DNA from: Beta vulgaris subsp. vulgaris
Lineage: Eukaryota; Streptophyta; Magnoliopsida; Caryophyllales; Amaranthaceae
Direction: 5' to 3'
DNA: 64,000 bases
Assembly (NCBI RefSeq): GCF_026745355.1
Contig: NC_079204.1
Span: 2,767,603 to 2,831,602, forward strand
This document shows, in pieces, positions 1 through 12,031 of the stretch (position 1 is its first letter; every line of letters begins with the position of its first letter). A model generated the notes under the pieces. It was not told where the DNA came from, did no database searches, and saw only the letters and a program-made list of their open reading frames with translations. The position numbers were made by a program, and so were the translations under genes.

Positions 1-480
1 CTCGTGNAAGGTGACAGGCCTAAAAGTACGTTTCTCTGGAAACGTACTAAAAAGACCTTCTTCTGGCCCCAAAAATGTACTTAGGCCCAGCAAGTCTGAT
101 TTACACCTTTATATGAAAGTGAGGTGTACTGACCAGTTAACAGCTGCCACGTGTCCCAAAACTTTGATTAGCCAATCAGATGCTCCCAAATTAGGGTGAC
201 ATCAAGGCACAGCAGTCATTTCAAACAGTATAAATAGTCCTTGATTTCAGGGTGAAAGGTACGTTTTTCAGAGCATAGCACTGTTACTCTGTCATAAATT
301 CTTCTCTCTCTCTCTCTCTTTTCTCTCTCTAAGAGTTCCTTTACATCCCTGACATCTGACTTAAGCTTCGGAGGGGGAAATACCACCCAAACCTCCAGGG
401 TGGGTCCCTTTTGTGCAGGTTGCCTGGTCAGGAGTTTGCTTCGGGATTTGGACCAATCATTGTTGCACAAGTCTCCAGTT
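1..480 (+). mobile_element. LTR fragment (Ty3/gypsy-like), 5' end cut by window edge
   Basis: This stretch looks like the promoter/R/U5 part of a long terminal repeat. A TATA-like GTATAAATAG lies near 228-237, followed by a CT-rich leader (300-330). A CTGACTTAAGCTTCGGAGG motif at about 353-371 is followed by CCTTTTGTGCAGG (408-420), a combination I know from Ty3/gypsy-class plant LTRs. The same motif occurs in reverse orientation near 18755, in a second LTR-like block. No gag/pol coding follows, so this is a solo or truncated LTR. The 3' boundary is not certain. Base 7 is N. Confidence 0.55.
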
Positions 481-668
481 CTAAGAACCCATCTTTGGGA
501 GTTGTGATATAAATTGCTAGTTTTACACTACATAACAATATACATATTCACTTGTTAAACATTTGAAAGAAATTATCTTTTCGATTTTGTCAAGTAGAAT
601 ATAAAAGAAACATAAACAAGAATCGAAGTTAATGAGTGAAAAATATGCAACTTAATTTATCTTTGAGC

Positions 669-821
669 AGGGACGAAGCCAGGCTTGATTTGAGAGGGGT
701 TCAAGTTCAATTTACCTATGAAACAAGATATAATCATTGATTATCATTGATTTTTTTTCAAAGCTATATTAAGGCTGCAGGATTCGTGGACCTCTTAGGC
801 CCCAACATAACTTCGTCCCCG
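669..821. mobile_element. Small MITE-like element with GGGACGAAG inverted ends
   Basis: The left end GGGACGAAGCC (about 670-680) is matched in reverse by CTTCGTCCCC (811-820), giving a roughly 150 bp inverted-repeat element without coding capacity. Similar GGCGGA...TCCGTCC-type ends occur around 35757 and 35930. It lies between the LTR fragment and the defensin exon. I could not define a target-site duplication. The rest of 481-999 shows no gene. Confidence 0.4.
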
Positions 822-1021
822 TTTTTGAGGACTAATAATATGTTACAATGTACACAACGAGAGGTTGGAATAAACAAGATATAACTATCCTAGAGAGCCT
901 CATGTTACGTACTATATAGAACTATAGAAGTATGTTAGTCATGTAACGTTACTTAGACATTAGTGACAAGTTTTCTTTGTTAATATACATTGGTTCTAAA
1001 TGTGCAATAAATCAATTACAG

Positions 1022-1194
1022 AGGTTGGAACCAAGGTGGTAGAAGCAAGAATATGTGAGTCGCCAAGTTACAGATTCAGGGGAATTTGTGTGAGCAGGAA
1101 CAACTGTGCTAATGTCTGCAAAACTGAAGGTTTTCCCGGTGGCCGTTGCCGCGGTTTCCGCCGTCGTTGCTTCTGTTACAAACACTGTGCCTAA
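1022..1194 (+). CDS. Plant defensin, mature-peptide exon (signal-peptide exon not found)
   Basis: The exon encodes a secreted cysteine-rich antimicrobial-type peptide (gamma-thionin/CS-alpha-beta fold). The mature part starts at an Arg-Ile-Cys and has eight cysteines, with the family-typical C-x3-C (CANVC) and C-x-C (CFC) pairs and a GxC before the last pair. It ends Cys-Ala-stop. About ten residues of prepeptide tail (EVGTKVVEA) precede it. Plant defensin genes normally have one intron inside the signal-peptide region; the acceptor here is probably TTACAG ending at 1021. A first exon with a hydrophobic signal is not visible between the LTR fragment and this exon; that interval holds transposon sequence. 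The in-frame ATG at 1000 would give a 64-residue product without a signal peptide and is unlikely to be the true start. The gene may have exon 1 outside the window, or may be a decapitated pseudogene. The family call is firm; functionality is uncertain. Confidence 0.75.
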
Positions 1195-1224
1195 TTGTAG
1201 TACTCCTAGTAGTACACTATGCAA

Positions 1225-1960
1225 TTCATATGTGTGTTACATAAATGAAGTGCCTTCTTTATCTACTATGGTTTTTGTTATATTTAAGAATAAGTTCATC
1301 AGTTGTAATCGTTGTCATTTGCATATCATATGATAGATCAATTTAGTTATGGTTAATTTTGATGTATGATATTTAATTTGAGTTGGTACTTTCTTATTAT
1401 TGGTTTCTAATACTATACTGAAGTTTTTATTTGATGGGTATTTAATTTGCTCATATTTGCAGACTTTTTGCTTGATTTTTTCACAATATACCTTACATTG
1501 AAGATATGAAACAAAAATTTCATCAATCTTCAGTACTTTTGACTTTTGAGTCAGATTTCCACTACTTTTTATTTCATCCAATGAAGTATTAAAAGATACT
1601 TCCAGAAAAAGTATATAGCTAACAATCATCAATTTTATCTTGTACACAAACACAATGCTAATGTCTCACACGTACTTCCTAGTTCCTAACCAATCTGATT
1701 ATGTTTCTGTGAATAGGTTTTTGCCCTATTCTCTCCGTCTGAAATAAAGTGATTATGTCTAAATTGTTTAAGATCTAATTTAATCTGGTGTAATCTTGTT
1801 TGGTATGGTCTATTGTTAAGGCTAAACTTTAACCAAATGTTGATGCTAATTTACAAGAAAAATTAGATTCATATAAAATCTTATTAGATTCATTTAGTTG
1901 TGTATTTTCAAAATAATATGATTTCATAATTTTTTATTAATAATAACACGTAGTCTAATA
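1225..1960. other. Intergenic, no feature recognised
   Basis: AT-rich sequence downstream of the defensin exon. Possible 3' UTR at the start; no convincing gene, repeat or RNA was seen. Confidence 0.5.
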
Positions 1961-2500
1961 CTCCCTCCGTCCCATTATATAGTGCTTATTTCATTTTTTG
2001 TGGGTCAAACTTTAAAATCTTTGACCGAATATTCTCATTTGTATATATAAAAAAACATATTTATGTGGGATCTTAGGCCTTGTTTGGTTGTATATAGGAA
2101 GTTATTTTTTCCATGTATTTGAAATTCCTAGGAAGTGTAAAATTGTGTTTGGTTGATAATGGGAAGTAGAACTTCATATGGGAAGCTCTACTTACATAGG
2201 GGGACCTAGGTAAGTAACTTCCTCCATTTTGGAGGAAGTAGAACTTCGTAGGAAATGCAAATTCCGATGGTTTTGTCAACCAAACAACTTCATATACTTC
2301 TACTTCCTAGGAATTTGCACTTCCCATGATTTGTTTTGTCAACCAAACAAGGCCTTATTAGATTCGTCTCAATGTATAGTTTCATAATATTAACTTTTTA
2401 TATTTTTTATTAATACGAAATTGAAAATATTAAAGGTCAAAGTTATGTCTTGGAGACCGTATAAAAAAGAAACAAACACTATATTATAGGATCGGGGGAG
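1961..2500. mobile_element. Stowaway-like MITE (Tc1/mariner), interrupted by a nested MITE
   Basis: The element starts CTCCCTCCGTCCCA and ends ATCGGGGGAG, flanked by TA on both sides (1959-1960 and 2501-2502), as expected for Stowaway elements. The body resembles other copies in the window (for example 56291-56547): GTGGGATC, then AGATTCGTCTCAATG, then AAAGGTCAAAG. The Tourist-like element at 2076-2354 splits it. Confidence 0.8.
2076..2354. mobile_element. Tourist-like MITE (PIF/Harbinger), nested copy 1
   Basis: A 279 bp element with inverted ends GGCCTTGTTTGGTTG and CAACCAAACAAGGCC, flanked by a TTA target-site duplication (2073-2075 and 2355-2357). The body is rich in GGAAGTA/ACTTCC palindromes. 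A second copy lies at 15241-15536. It sits inside the Stowaway-like element; removing it and one TTA restores that element's consensus. Confidence 0.85.
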
Positions 2501-2830
2501 TAATAACTAAGTGAAAATATGAAGATTTGGTCTGATATAATATATTGACAAATTTAGTTCTACAACTTAGGTAATAGACTAATAGTAATACCCCCAAAAC
2601 TTTGCCAATCAAACTAGCTCACATCCATAAATTTGGTGAATAATATTGCTATGTAAAGAACGTACAATAGGGTCATATTGGTATAAATATATGCATATAA
2701 AGCTAAGTCCACATGACTTACGAAAACTATGGCTCATATATTGATAATTGATTATATATTGTACAAATTGCTAAAGGCCTAGCATTTACAGTTATGAAAA
2801 CCAGAAAATGTCAAGCGTACAATTCATATA

Positions 2831-3061
2831 CTCCATTCGATCTTTATTAGTTTATCCGTATTCCTTTTTAGGATGTCCCTTATCAGTTTATCCATTTATC
2901 TTATTTCTATTTTTGGAATGAGACCATTAACTTTCCATCACATATACATTCAACTTTAATATAAAATAGTACTTTCTCTATTTTTTTTATGTCTCACAAC
3001 ATTATTTCTCCTAAAACACTGTGAAAAAAATGGATAAACTAATAATTAATAAAGACAGGAG
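2831..3061. mobile_element. Stowaway-like MITE
   Basis: Inverted ends CTCCATTCGATCTTTATTAG and (reverse complement) CTCCTGTCTTTATTAATTATTAG, with a preceding TA. About 230 bp, no coding capacity. Confidence 0.6.
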
Positions 3062-3718
3062 AAAATATATGTTTAAATATTGTTTGATCATCGCATCCCC
3101 AGTACGTAGTTGATATCCACTTCCTCGCCTTACAAAGACTTGTCCTATTGGTATAAATATCACCCTTTATAATCAAAATTTGACTTATTATATACATATA
3201 TACCTATCTCCTAATTTGGTATTCTTCCATTATCCTTTACTCCACCGATTTTTCTTGCATTTTTATTTGTTAGTTTTTTCCAATGTATCAGTATATCAAG
3301 TAATGGAGAAATCGAAGCTCACCAATGTATTCCTTTGAAGCTTTTGTACCAAGTGAGTTCTTTTGAAGATCAATCTACAATCTACTACATGATCAATTCT
3401 TTTTGGTAAACTCCATCTCTTTACAATTTTAAACGAGACTACGAAAAACAACTATATAATATTTGCTAACAAATGGTCAGGTTATTAGTTGGGACACTTT
3501 TAAAAGGTGGCGTCTAACTTGTCTTATGTCCGACATAAACCTGATCATGAATCATAAAGAAAAAGATTTCTAGAATCTTTTTTTCTCTTCTCTATATATC
3601 GGAAGGTTGTACCTAACTTAAAATTTTAAATTTCTAAACAAAGATGAACAAGGGCGATATGATCTTATTTTAGTAAATTACTTATCACATATTTTCACTT
3701 AAGAAAGCTACATAACAT
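3062..3718. promoter_or_regulatory. Upstream region of the RING-H2 gene
   Basis: No gene here. A TATA-like TCTATATATCGG lies near 3592-3603, about 120 bp before the RING-H2 start codon, a plausible core promoter. This rests on motif and spacing alone. Confidence 0.3.
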
Positions 3719-4231
3719 ATGAATATGGTTTCCAAGAATGATATAATCATAATCTTAATATTAATTGCAATACCTGTATTTCTACTAATTGTCTCATTAT
3801 ATTGTTACTATGGGGATTTATGTGAGAGGAGAACTCCTCAAGATGAAGAAAATAACCTTCACAGAGCCCAAACTTCGGTAAATCCAAATATATCATTTCC
3901 TGGGCCGGGCCAAAACTTTGAGTATTGGGTTCAGCTAATTCCAAGAGTTCGTAATGAGCAAATGATCAGATCCAACAACACATTCATGGGCCTTGATCAG
4001 CCCACAATAGATTCTTATCCAACTAGCCCATTTGGAGGTAGGATATGTGAGGATAATTTTGACGCAACTTGTGCAATATGCTTGGAGAAATACTTTCCTA
4101 ACGACGTCGTAAAGAGATTACCATGTACTCACCCATTTCATGTTGATTGTATCGACCCATGGCTCAGAACTAAGGCCCAATGTCCTCTTTGTAAAGAAAC
4201 ATTACTTGTATTAGGTACATGTACATCATAG
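3719..4231 (+). CDS. ATL-type RING-H2 E3 ubiquitin ligase
   Basis: An intronless 170-residue protein with the ATL family layout. A hydrophobic membrane segment spans residues about 9-30, followed by a basic/acidic linker, a GLD-like motif (GLDQPTIDSYP, residues 91-101) and a RING-H2 finger. The zinc ligands are C118, C121, C136, H138, H141, C144, C155 and C158, with spacing C-x2-C-x14-C-x-H-x2-H-x2-C-x10-C-x2-C and the usual Pro-Trp before the seventh ligand (DPWLR). Such proteins sit in membranes and transfer ubiquitin from an E2 to substrates; many family members respond to elicitors, but the target of this one cannot be read from sequence. The start at 3719 places the membrane helix right at the N-terminus; Met3 is an alternative. 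Length is within the usual range for short ATLs. Single-exon structure is normal for the family. Confidence 0.9.
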   Translation: MNMVSKNDIIIILILIAIPVFLLIVSLYCYYGDLCERRTPQDEENNLHRAQTSVNPNISFPGPGQNFEYWVQLIPRVRNEQMIRSNNTFMGLDQPTIDSYPTSPFGGRICEDNFDATCAICLEKYFPNDVVKRLPCTHPFHVDCIDPWLRTKAQCPLCKETLLVLGTCTS

Positions 4232-5985
4232 TTCAGATAAACAAGATATATGTCTTATTATTCCTACTTAACTTGTAAAAAAGAAATTGACATAATTTGG
4301 AAAATCAAAGTGTAACATGATATTTAGATATGATATACTTCATTATAAGGCCATTAGATTTTTCTTTCTCCTTATCCATTTTGTACATACTAGGAGTCTA
4401 GGTAGTGCTAGCTGAATAATACAAGTGACATTGTGTAACTTTGATTCGGTCGTCATTTTTTTTTCGTATTATATACGTAGCTTATTTTGACTATATACGT
4501 AACAGAAAACGTAATTATGTAGAATCTGATTGTAATCATTACGGTATAAATTTTCGTTGTATTATATACGTACATAGCTCACTTTTGACATTATGCATGT
4601 AAGGAGATATTGAGGTATGACTTATGAGATTCCAATTCAAAGTAAAGTGTTGGCTTTGTCCAAAAGAAGAGGGCCTAAATACCCACGTGTTGTTGTCTAA
4701 TTAATGTAACGTTACTTGAGAACATAAGGTGACATGTATATTCATCTCTCTTCTTCCCTCAGATACGAGGCCCCTTATTTTCCAATTGGTCTAGAGCAAA
4801 TTAAAAATCCCAACTGTGATGATATGGCAATACAGAGTGTAGCCTCTTTTGATTATAAAGTAAACTCATCTCTCTTTTTTTATATCAATGTGAGACACTC
4901 ACATGTGTTGTGCGCTATACATCATAGCTTCAACACAGATCAAGTTAATTTGTAAGTGTAAAGATGGACCTCAAAATCTAGCTAGCAACACCATCTAGTA
5001 GAGAGAGTAACCAGCCATTCACGTATAGTACACACTAGGTGAAATTAGGGTCGAAAATTAATTAATTACTTCGAATAAGAGAAGAGAACGTTTCAACTTT
5101 CAAATTTTGATCCCTGATATTTTTGGACAAGTTCTAGAAGATGAATACACAGATTTTAAAAAGAAGTCGTCAAGACTCAATTGGCCAAGTGTTTACATGC
5201 AAAATAAATTGTATAATGCATACATATGGAAGCCATCCACACATCTATAGACGTTAGTTCATTATAGTGTTTAACTTGGATTAATTCATCAGAACAAAGG
5301 CATTGATTCAGTAAAACCCAAATGAATTTTTCTTCTAGTAATTTTCCTTCCATAAGAAGAAAGGTATAATTAGATCTTGATAAAGACGCATATCAGAGAC
5401 TTTGTTGACTAAGTGCAGAGATGAATATCTATCTAATTTTTATATTTTCCTTGTGTCAATCAAGCCATACATTTATAATTTGATGTAAATATATAATTAA
5501 TTTATAGGAGAACAAATACAACGCACAAATAAATAACTTTTACTCGATTTTCTAAGTGAATATATAATCAACCTATACATCATGTTAAGTGCTTGTTTGA
5601 TTAATATAAAACATAATTATGTAAATGTAAAACGAAAAATTGTGAAAGTTTATTTAATTTCTTGTCGTAAACACGAAAACTGACACATCATGAGAAGTTT
5701 AATTATTCGCAAAATAGATAAATTAACTTACTACATATTCCCCTAGGTACATTTTCCATGAGATTTCTATATCAACCCAACAACATTTTTTACTGTCCAT
5801 TAAATTCACTTTATTACCATTGGAATCACATGACAGCATACACACACTTCCTAGTTTCTACATTCAAGCAAAAGACTACTGATTTGCTAACTAGTGTTGA
5901 TTATGAATGTATTGAACAAATTGTCAATAATCCGTGTATTAATTTTATGTTGAAAATGATAGAGTATAAATCTATTTCTTAGACC
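4232..5985. other. Intergenic, no gene recognised
   Basis: AT-rich sequence with only short, low-quality open frames. I see no conserved coding, no tRNA and no well-bounded transposon in this stretch. Confidence 0.5.
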
Positions 5986-6210
5986 TCAACCATCAGTTTA
6001 AATTTTTGGTTGAGTTGGTCCCTTGACATGGTATCAGAGCTAGCGTGACAAAAAGGTCACGTGTTCGAATCTCATCCGCCCCTCCTTTCTCAGTGGAATA
6101 TTTAGCGTCAGGTATGACGGAAGTCTGTCTTGCATCCACACTTCAGCCCAATTCCTAGGGTCTCAACCAGTCAACCATCAGTTTAACCTTTTGGTTGAGT
6201 TGGTCCGTTG
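5986..6210 (+). mobile_element. LTR-retroelement relic with initiator-Met tRNA primer site and direct repeats
   Basis: TGGTATCAGAGC at 6029-6040 is the classic primer-binding site complementary to initiator methionine tRNA. It is preceded by CCTTGACA, a plausible LTR 3' end. A roughly 36 bp segment beginning TCAACCATCAGTTTAA and ending GGTTGAGTTGGTCC occurs at 5986-6021 and again at 6171-6208, on either side of the primer site. This suggests a very small recombined LTR/leader remnant or a TRIM-like element. No coding. Confidence 0.5.
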
Positions 6211-7132
6211 GCAGAGAACATGTCAAATTGTACATTATTGCAAAAAATTATCGTTTACTTGATCTGTCTTATTATATCCACTTCCATAGTTGGGATCCAC
6301 TTTCTCTCCTTATAATTCTTAATAATTTTGTGTATTTATTTGTATGTGGAAGTTTTCTCTGATGTCTTCACTTACAAATTAACAAAGTCTCATTGCTAAA
6401 ATTGTGTCCTTATATATAACGTAAAATGATTTGTTAGTTTAATTAGCACCAGCAAGAAGCACTATAGTAGCGCCTTTCTTTCTCCCACATAAGACCTCCA
6501 ATTAGACATAGCTTGCTAATCTTTGGCACAAGTAAGTTTCTGACCTGTAACCTTTTTTCATTTTATATTTACACTTTGTTGGAGATTTAATTTAATTATT
6601 CCTTGATTATAATTTATATATTAAATGAGTTGGATTAGGATTGAACTTTCAAATAGGATCGTGATATGATAATCGTTTAATTGGCATGCCCTGATCAATA
6701 TTATTAAGGTGACTTATAATTGTTAAAGATTTCGTTATTTAATAGTTGAATCTAGATCACTTTGACATGAAATTTACACATTAAAAAAATAAATTAAGAA
6801 AGTTACCAAATTAATATGTTTAATTTATACATATGTGCATGCTTAATAAACGAATAGTTGGATAGAGATGACCTATTTAATAAATATGTTGAGTTATGAT
6901 TTAGGATTGTTCACTCTCGTTTACTAAACAATTTGAGTTATGATTACGCGAATTCAACTTATTTACTAAAGAACTCGATATAACTCGACATGACATACTT
7001 TGCAAGTTGTACTGACTAATTGTACACGTACTACTAGTTGTACATTTTTCTTTAAGCTTATAATCTTATATTTTGTCTTGTCAATTGTCATAATGTTTCT
7101 AGATTCTTGAAGCTCAATCCTTTATTAAAAAG
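6211..7132. other. Intergenic / upstream of the unknown gene
   Basis: AT-rich; no gene identified. It may contain the promoter and 5' UTR of the open frame at 7133, but no clear TATA-to-start arrangement could be assigned. Confidence 0.35.
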
Positions 7133-7543
7133 ATGGATAATGATGATTATGAACGAGATGATGAAGAGATCAACGTTAAACTTCTTGAACGTTGGGTGAG
7201 AATTACCAAAGATTACAGCCCACGTTACCGCCGTTTACCAAGTGTAAACATTCATCCTAGTGACCCGGCCCATAAATTTAAATTCTTTTATCCCCAGCCC
7301 AATCAGAGATCGGGTCCAAGTATTGACCCGGATTCGGAAACGAATAGTCAAACTCTTGAATCTGTCTCAATACGATCCATGAGCTTTCAGAGTTACTTCA
7401 GTGGGACAACATTTGAGAGTCTACATGTTCCATCTCATGGCCAAACTGCTGAGTATAGGTTTAATATTGAAACCTATCCAGGAGTTCGTAGAGAACTTGT
7501 TTTGGATTTGGAGGATAACGCTATGACCAACGGATCCGCCTAA
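7133..7543 (+). CDS. Hypothetical protein, 136 residues, family not recognised
   Basis: An uninterrupted frame from ATG (context AAAGATGG) to TAA. The predicted protein is acidic at the N-terminus (DNDDYERDDEE), has a basic/aromatic patch (YSPRYRRLP, residues about 28-36), a Pro-rich middle, a Ser-rich segment (residues about 58-75) and an acidic C-terminus (LVLDLEDN). There is no membrane segment, signal peptide or zinc motif. Codon use and lack of internal stops in AT-rich DNA favour real coding over chance, but I recognise no domain. It could be a small plant-specific protein, a fragment of a longer gene, or a diverged remnant. Neighbours (RING-H2 upstream, RPS5 downstream) do not suggest a role. 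Confidence 0.45.
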   Translation: MDNDDYERDDEEINVKLLERWVRITKDYSPRYRRLPSVNIHPSDPAHKFKFFYPQPNQRSGPSIDPDSETNSQTLESVSIRSMSFQSYFSGTTFESLHVPSHGQTAEYRFNIETYPGVRRELVLDLEDNAMTNGSA

Positions 7544-7810
7544 GTGTAACTAGGTCGGATTAACCTGTGTGAGATTTTTGATTTAAAAGGATAGTTCTCC
7601 TTATCAATATGTAAAATAAATTTATAGTGGATTATTCTATAAATAATGTAAAAATACGAGTGTATTATGACATTGAAGTTGTCTTGTTAATATGTGTTCA
7701 TTGTAATATTGTTTACTTGAACGGTAATCTATTTAGTTATACTTAGTAAAATCTATACAAATATATTTAAAGGCACGCGAAAGAAAGCCTATGTACCATA
7801 CAAATATATT

Positions 7811-8646
7811 GAACACGTGACCTTTGAAATGAAAAGTAAGAGTTTAACCATCAATACACTATGACTTTGTTGTTCATTGTTTCAAATAAAATATGATAAA
7901 GTCTTGTAATAATTGTAATTAACTTAAAAAAACCTAACAAGTATATATACTCTATCCGTTTTTTTATTGTTACATTGTTGTATGCATAATAATTTATGCA
8001 ATATTACTTTCAAGCTTTTTGGAGTATATTTTTTGATCCATTTAATGTAAAATAATGAAAAAAAGTGAAAAGGTAGTATTCTTGGATGGAAAAAAAGAAG
8101 AACAAATATAAAAGTATTACTTTATGATGGGCAAGTACCCCAAATAAATAAAAATATAGCAATTAAAAAGAAACAATCATTTAAGGAAAATGTAGCAATT
8201 TTTTTAAAAAAAAAACAGAGCGAGTACATCTTTAACACTCTTATTAAGTAACTTACAACAGAATATTGATGTCATTTTCTCTTACCACAATCACTTTTTA
8301 GGTATTGTTTTCAAACTCAAAGCTTTCAAATATTTTTTACTTATCACGCGTGATGTGAATTTTTCAATTTATTCTTAATGAACAAAAAATACGAAAAGTA
8401 GCAAAATAAATTATCAAATAATAAAAAATAACAACATATTTATTTATTGTAACTGACTCGGGGAATCTCCCGGGCAAAAAAACTAGTTTACTTTTAAACT
8501 TTTAAAAATAGTGTAAATGCAAGGTATTGAATACGTGACCTTTGAAATGAGAAGTAATGGTTTAACCATCAATACACTATGACTTTGTTGTCTAATGTAT
8601 CAAATAAAATATGATGAAGTCTTGTTATTAATAATTATAATTAACT
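7811..8646. repeat. Two dispersed direct repeats of about 116 bp (7811-7926 and 8529-8646)
   Basis: Both copies share CGTGACCTTTGAAATGA, then TTTAACCATCAATACACTATGACTTTGTTG, then AAATAAAATATGATRAAGTCTTGT and a TTAACT end. They are in the same orientation, about 720 bp apart, probably pieces of one retroelement or a local duplication. The DNA between them is AT-rich with no gene. Confidence 0.6.
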
Positions 8647-8688
8647 AAAAAGTCTTAAACAAGTATAAACATCTCAACACTCTTAAAT

Positions 8689-9013
8689 GAGAATATTTAT
8701 AGTACACCTGGATGTACCATGCTCATGGTACACCCAAGACTATTTTCTCCAAATGAGCAACATGAGCGAATGAGCAAATGAGCAAATGAGCAAAATGAAC
8801 AAATGAGCAGATGAACAAAAATTTCTACTCATTTAAGAAAATGAGCAAACATTTTTATTACAAAATGAGTAAAATGAGCAAATGAGTAAATGAGCAAAAT
8901 GCTCATATGAGCAAATTTGGTGTCAAATGAGCACATGAAGTTCTAATTTATTACAAAAATACCCTTGGGTGTACCATGTTCAGGGTACACCCGGGTGTAC
9001 CATGAGTGAACTC
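8689..9013. mobile_element. MULE-like MITE with internal ATGAGCAA repeat, copy 1
   Basis: A 325 bp element starting GAGAATATTTATAGTACACC and ending GTACCATGAGTGAACTC. Terminal parts are inverted repeats of GGTACACC/GGGTGTACC modules. The centre is an imperfect tandem array of ATGAGCAA/AAATGAGC units on one strand. The flanks CTCTTAAAT and CTCTTATTA resemble a decayed 9 bp target-site duplication (6 of 9). A sister copy at 53688-54003 has a perfect 9 bp duplication, which supports the boundaries. Confidence 0.75.
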
Positions 9014-9169
9014 CTCTTATTATGCTTACAAGAAAATATTAATGTTATATTCTCTTTCCGCAATTTCTTTAAATTATTCTGCATCGTATCTATTAAAAAA
9101 AATTAGTAACATTTTTAAGCCAACATATTATAGTATCCTTAGTCCTTTTCAATAACTATATTCGGACCA

Positions 9170-9414
9170 TACCAATCAAATTCTGCTCTAAACCCAACGG
9201 GCCACAATATTCACACTAACCAACCCATAAATCAGCCATATTATAGGCCCATTTACACGCCGCACAAGGGCAAAAGCCTGTATACCCAACTCTCTCTGAT
9301 ATAAAAACAGTATTCATAAACTTCGCATTCTAGGGTTTTAACGAGCTTTTGCTTCTGCAGTTTTCTCCTTCCTCCATTCTCTCTACTCCACTTTCTCTCT
9401 CCTCAATCTCAACA
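9170..9414 (+). promoter_or_regulatory. RPS5 promoter and leader: site II, TATA, telo-box, pyrimidine tract
   Basis: The region holds GGGCC-type site II motifs (ACGGGCCA near 9198, TAGGCCCA near 9244), a TATA-like GATATAAAAAC at about 9298 and a telo-box on the opposite strand (TAGGGTTTT near 9332). A long pyrimidine-rich leader (about 9360-9410) runs into AACAATGG. Site II plus telo-box is a known signature of plant ribosomal protein and other growth-linked promoters; the pyrimidine leader suggests growth-dependent translation. Motifs seen, regulation inferred. Confidence 0.6.
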
Positions 9415-11476
<2,062 letters not shown>

Positions 11477-12031
11477 TTTTGGGATTATGTTGAGGCTAGA
11501 GTGTTTATGTTGCTTCCTTCTCTGATTTTGGGATTATATGTATTTCATATAAGAATCAATATGTATTAGATTTTTGTTTCCAGCAACTTGTGCTTTACAA
11601 TTAGATTTATATATTTCTATGAGAAGGGTGCTTAGTGTTGAAAGAACCTTCACATCAGTTTTGAATCTATGCTCCATTTCTCTTTATGCAATCGTTCATT
11701 TGCCTGTTGCCACAAGCCAACAAGGCATATTCGGGCTAGCAGTTCAGTAGCCCGAACTGATGGCTATGTGCTTGAGTTTCCGTGTCTATGAATGTGTTGC
11801 TCCATCTCATTCGTATAGGAGTTTTCTCCAACATTATGAATTGAAGTAATTTCCCCACAAGAATCAACGTTTAATCATTACTGCAGCTCACTTGGAGCTT
11901 GAATAATATTTACATTCACATGTAAATTGTTTGATAATGTTGAAAATGCACACAAATTCATACTACAGCATCCTTTTAGTGAACAATCTTTGCTTTCCAT
12001 ACAATTTTCTTTAGGTCCTTTTCTTTAAGTT
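11477..12031. other. Convergent intergenic region (3' UTRs of RPS5 and the lectin receptor gene)
   Basis: The two genes converge here. The sequence likely holds both 3' UTRs; no further gene or repeat was seen. Confidence 0.5.

Noticed and set aside
1315..1653. 112-residue minus-strand frame with Lys/Ile bias
   Set aside because: Composition is that of AT-rich intergenic DNA; no domain, no promoter.
2073..2279. 68-residue minus-strand frame
   Set aside because: Lies wholly within the Tourist-like MITE and is made of its palindromic repeats.
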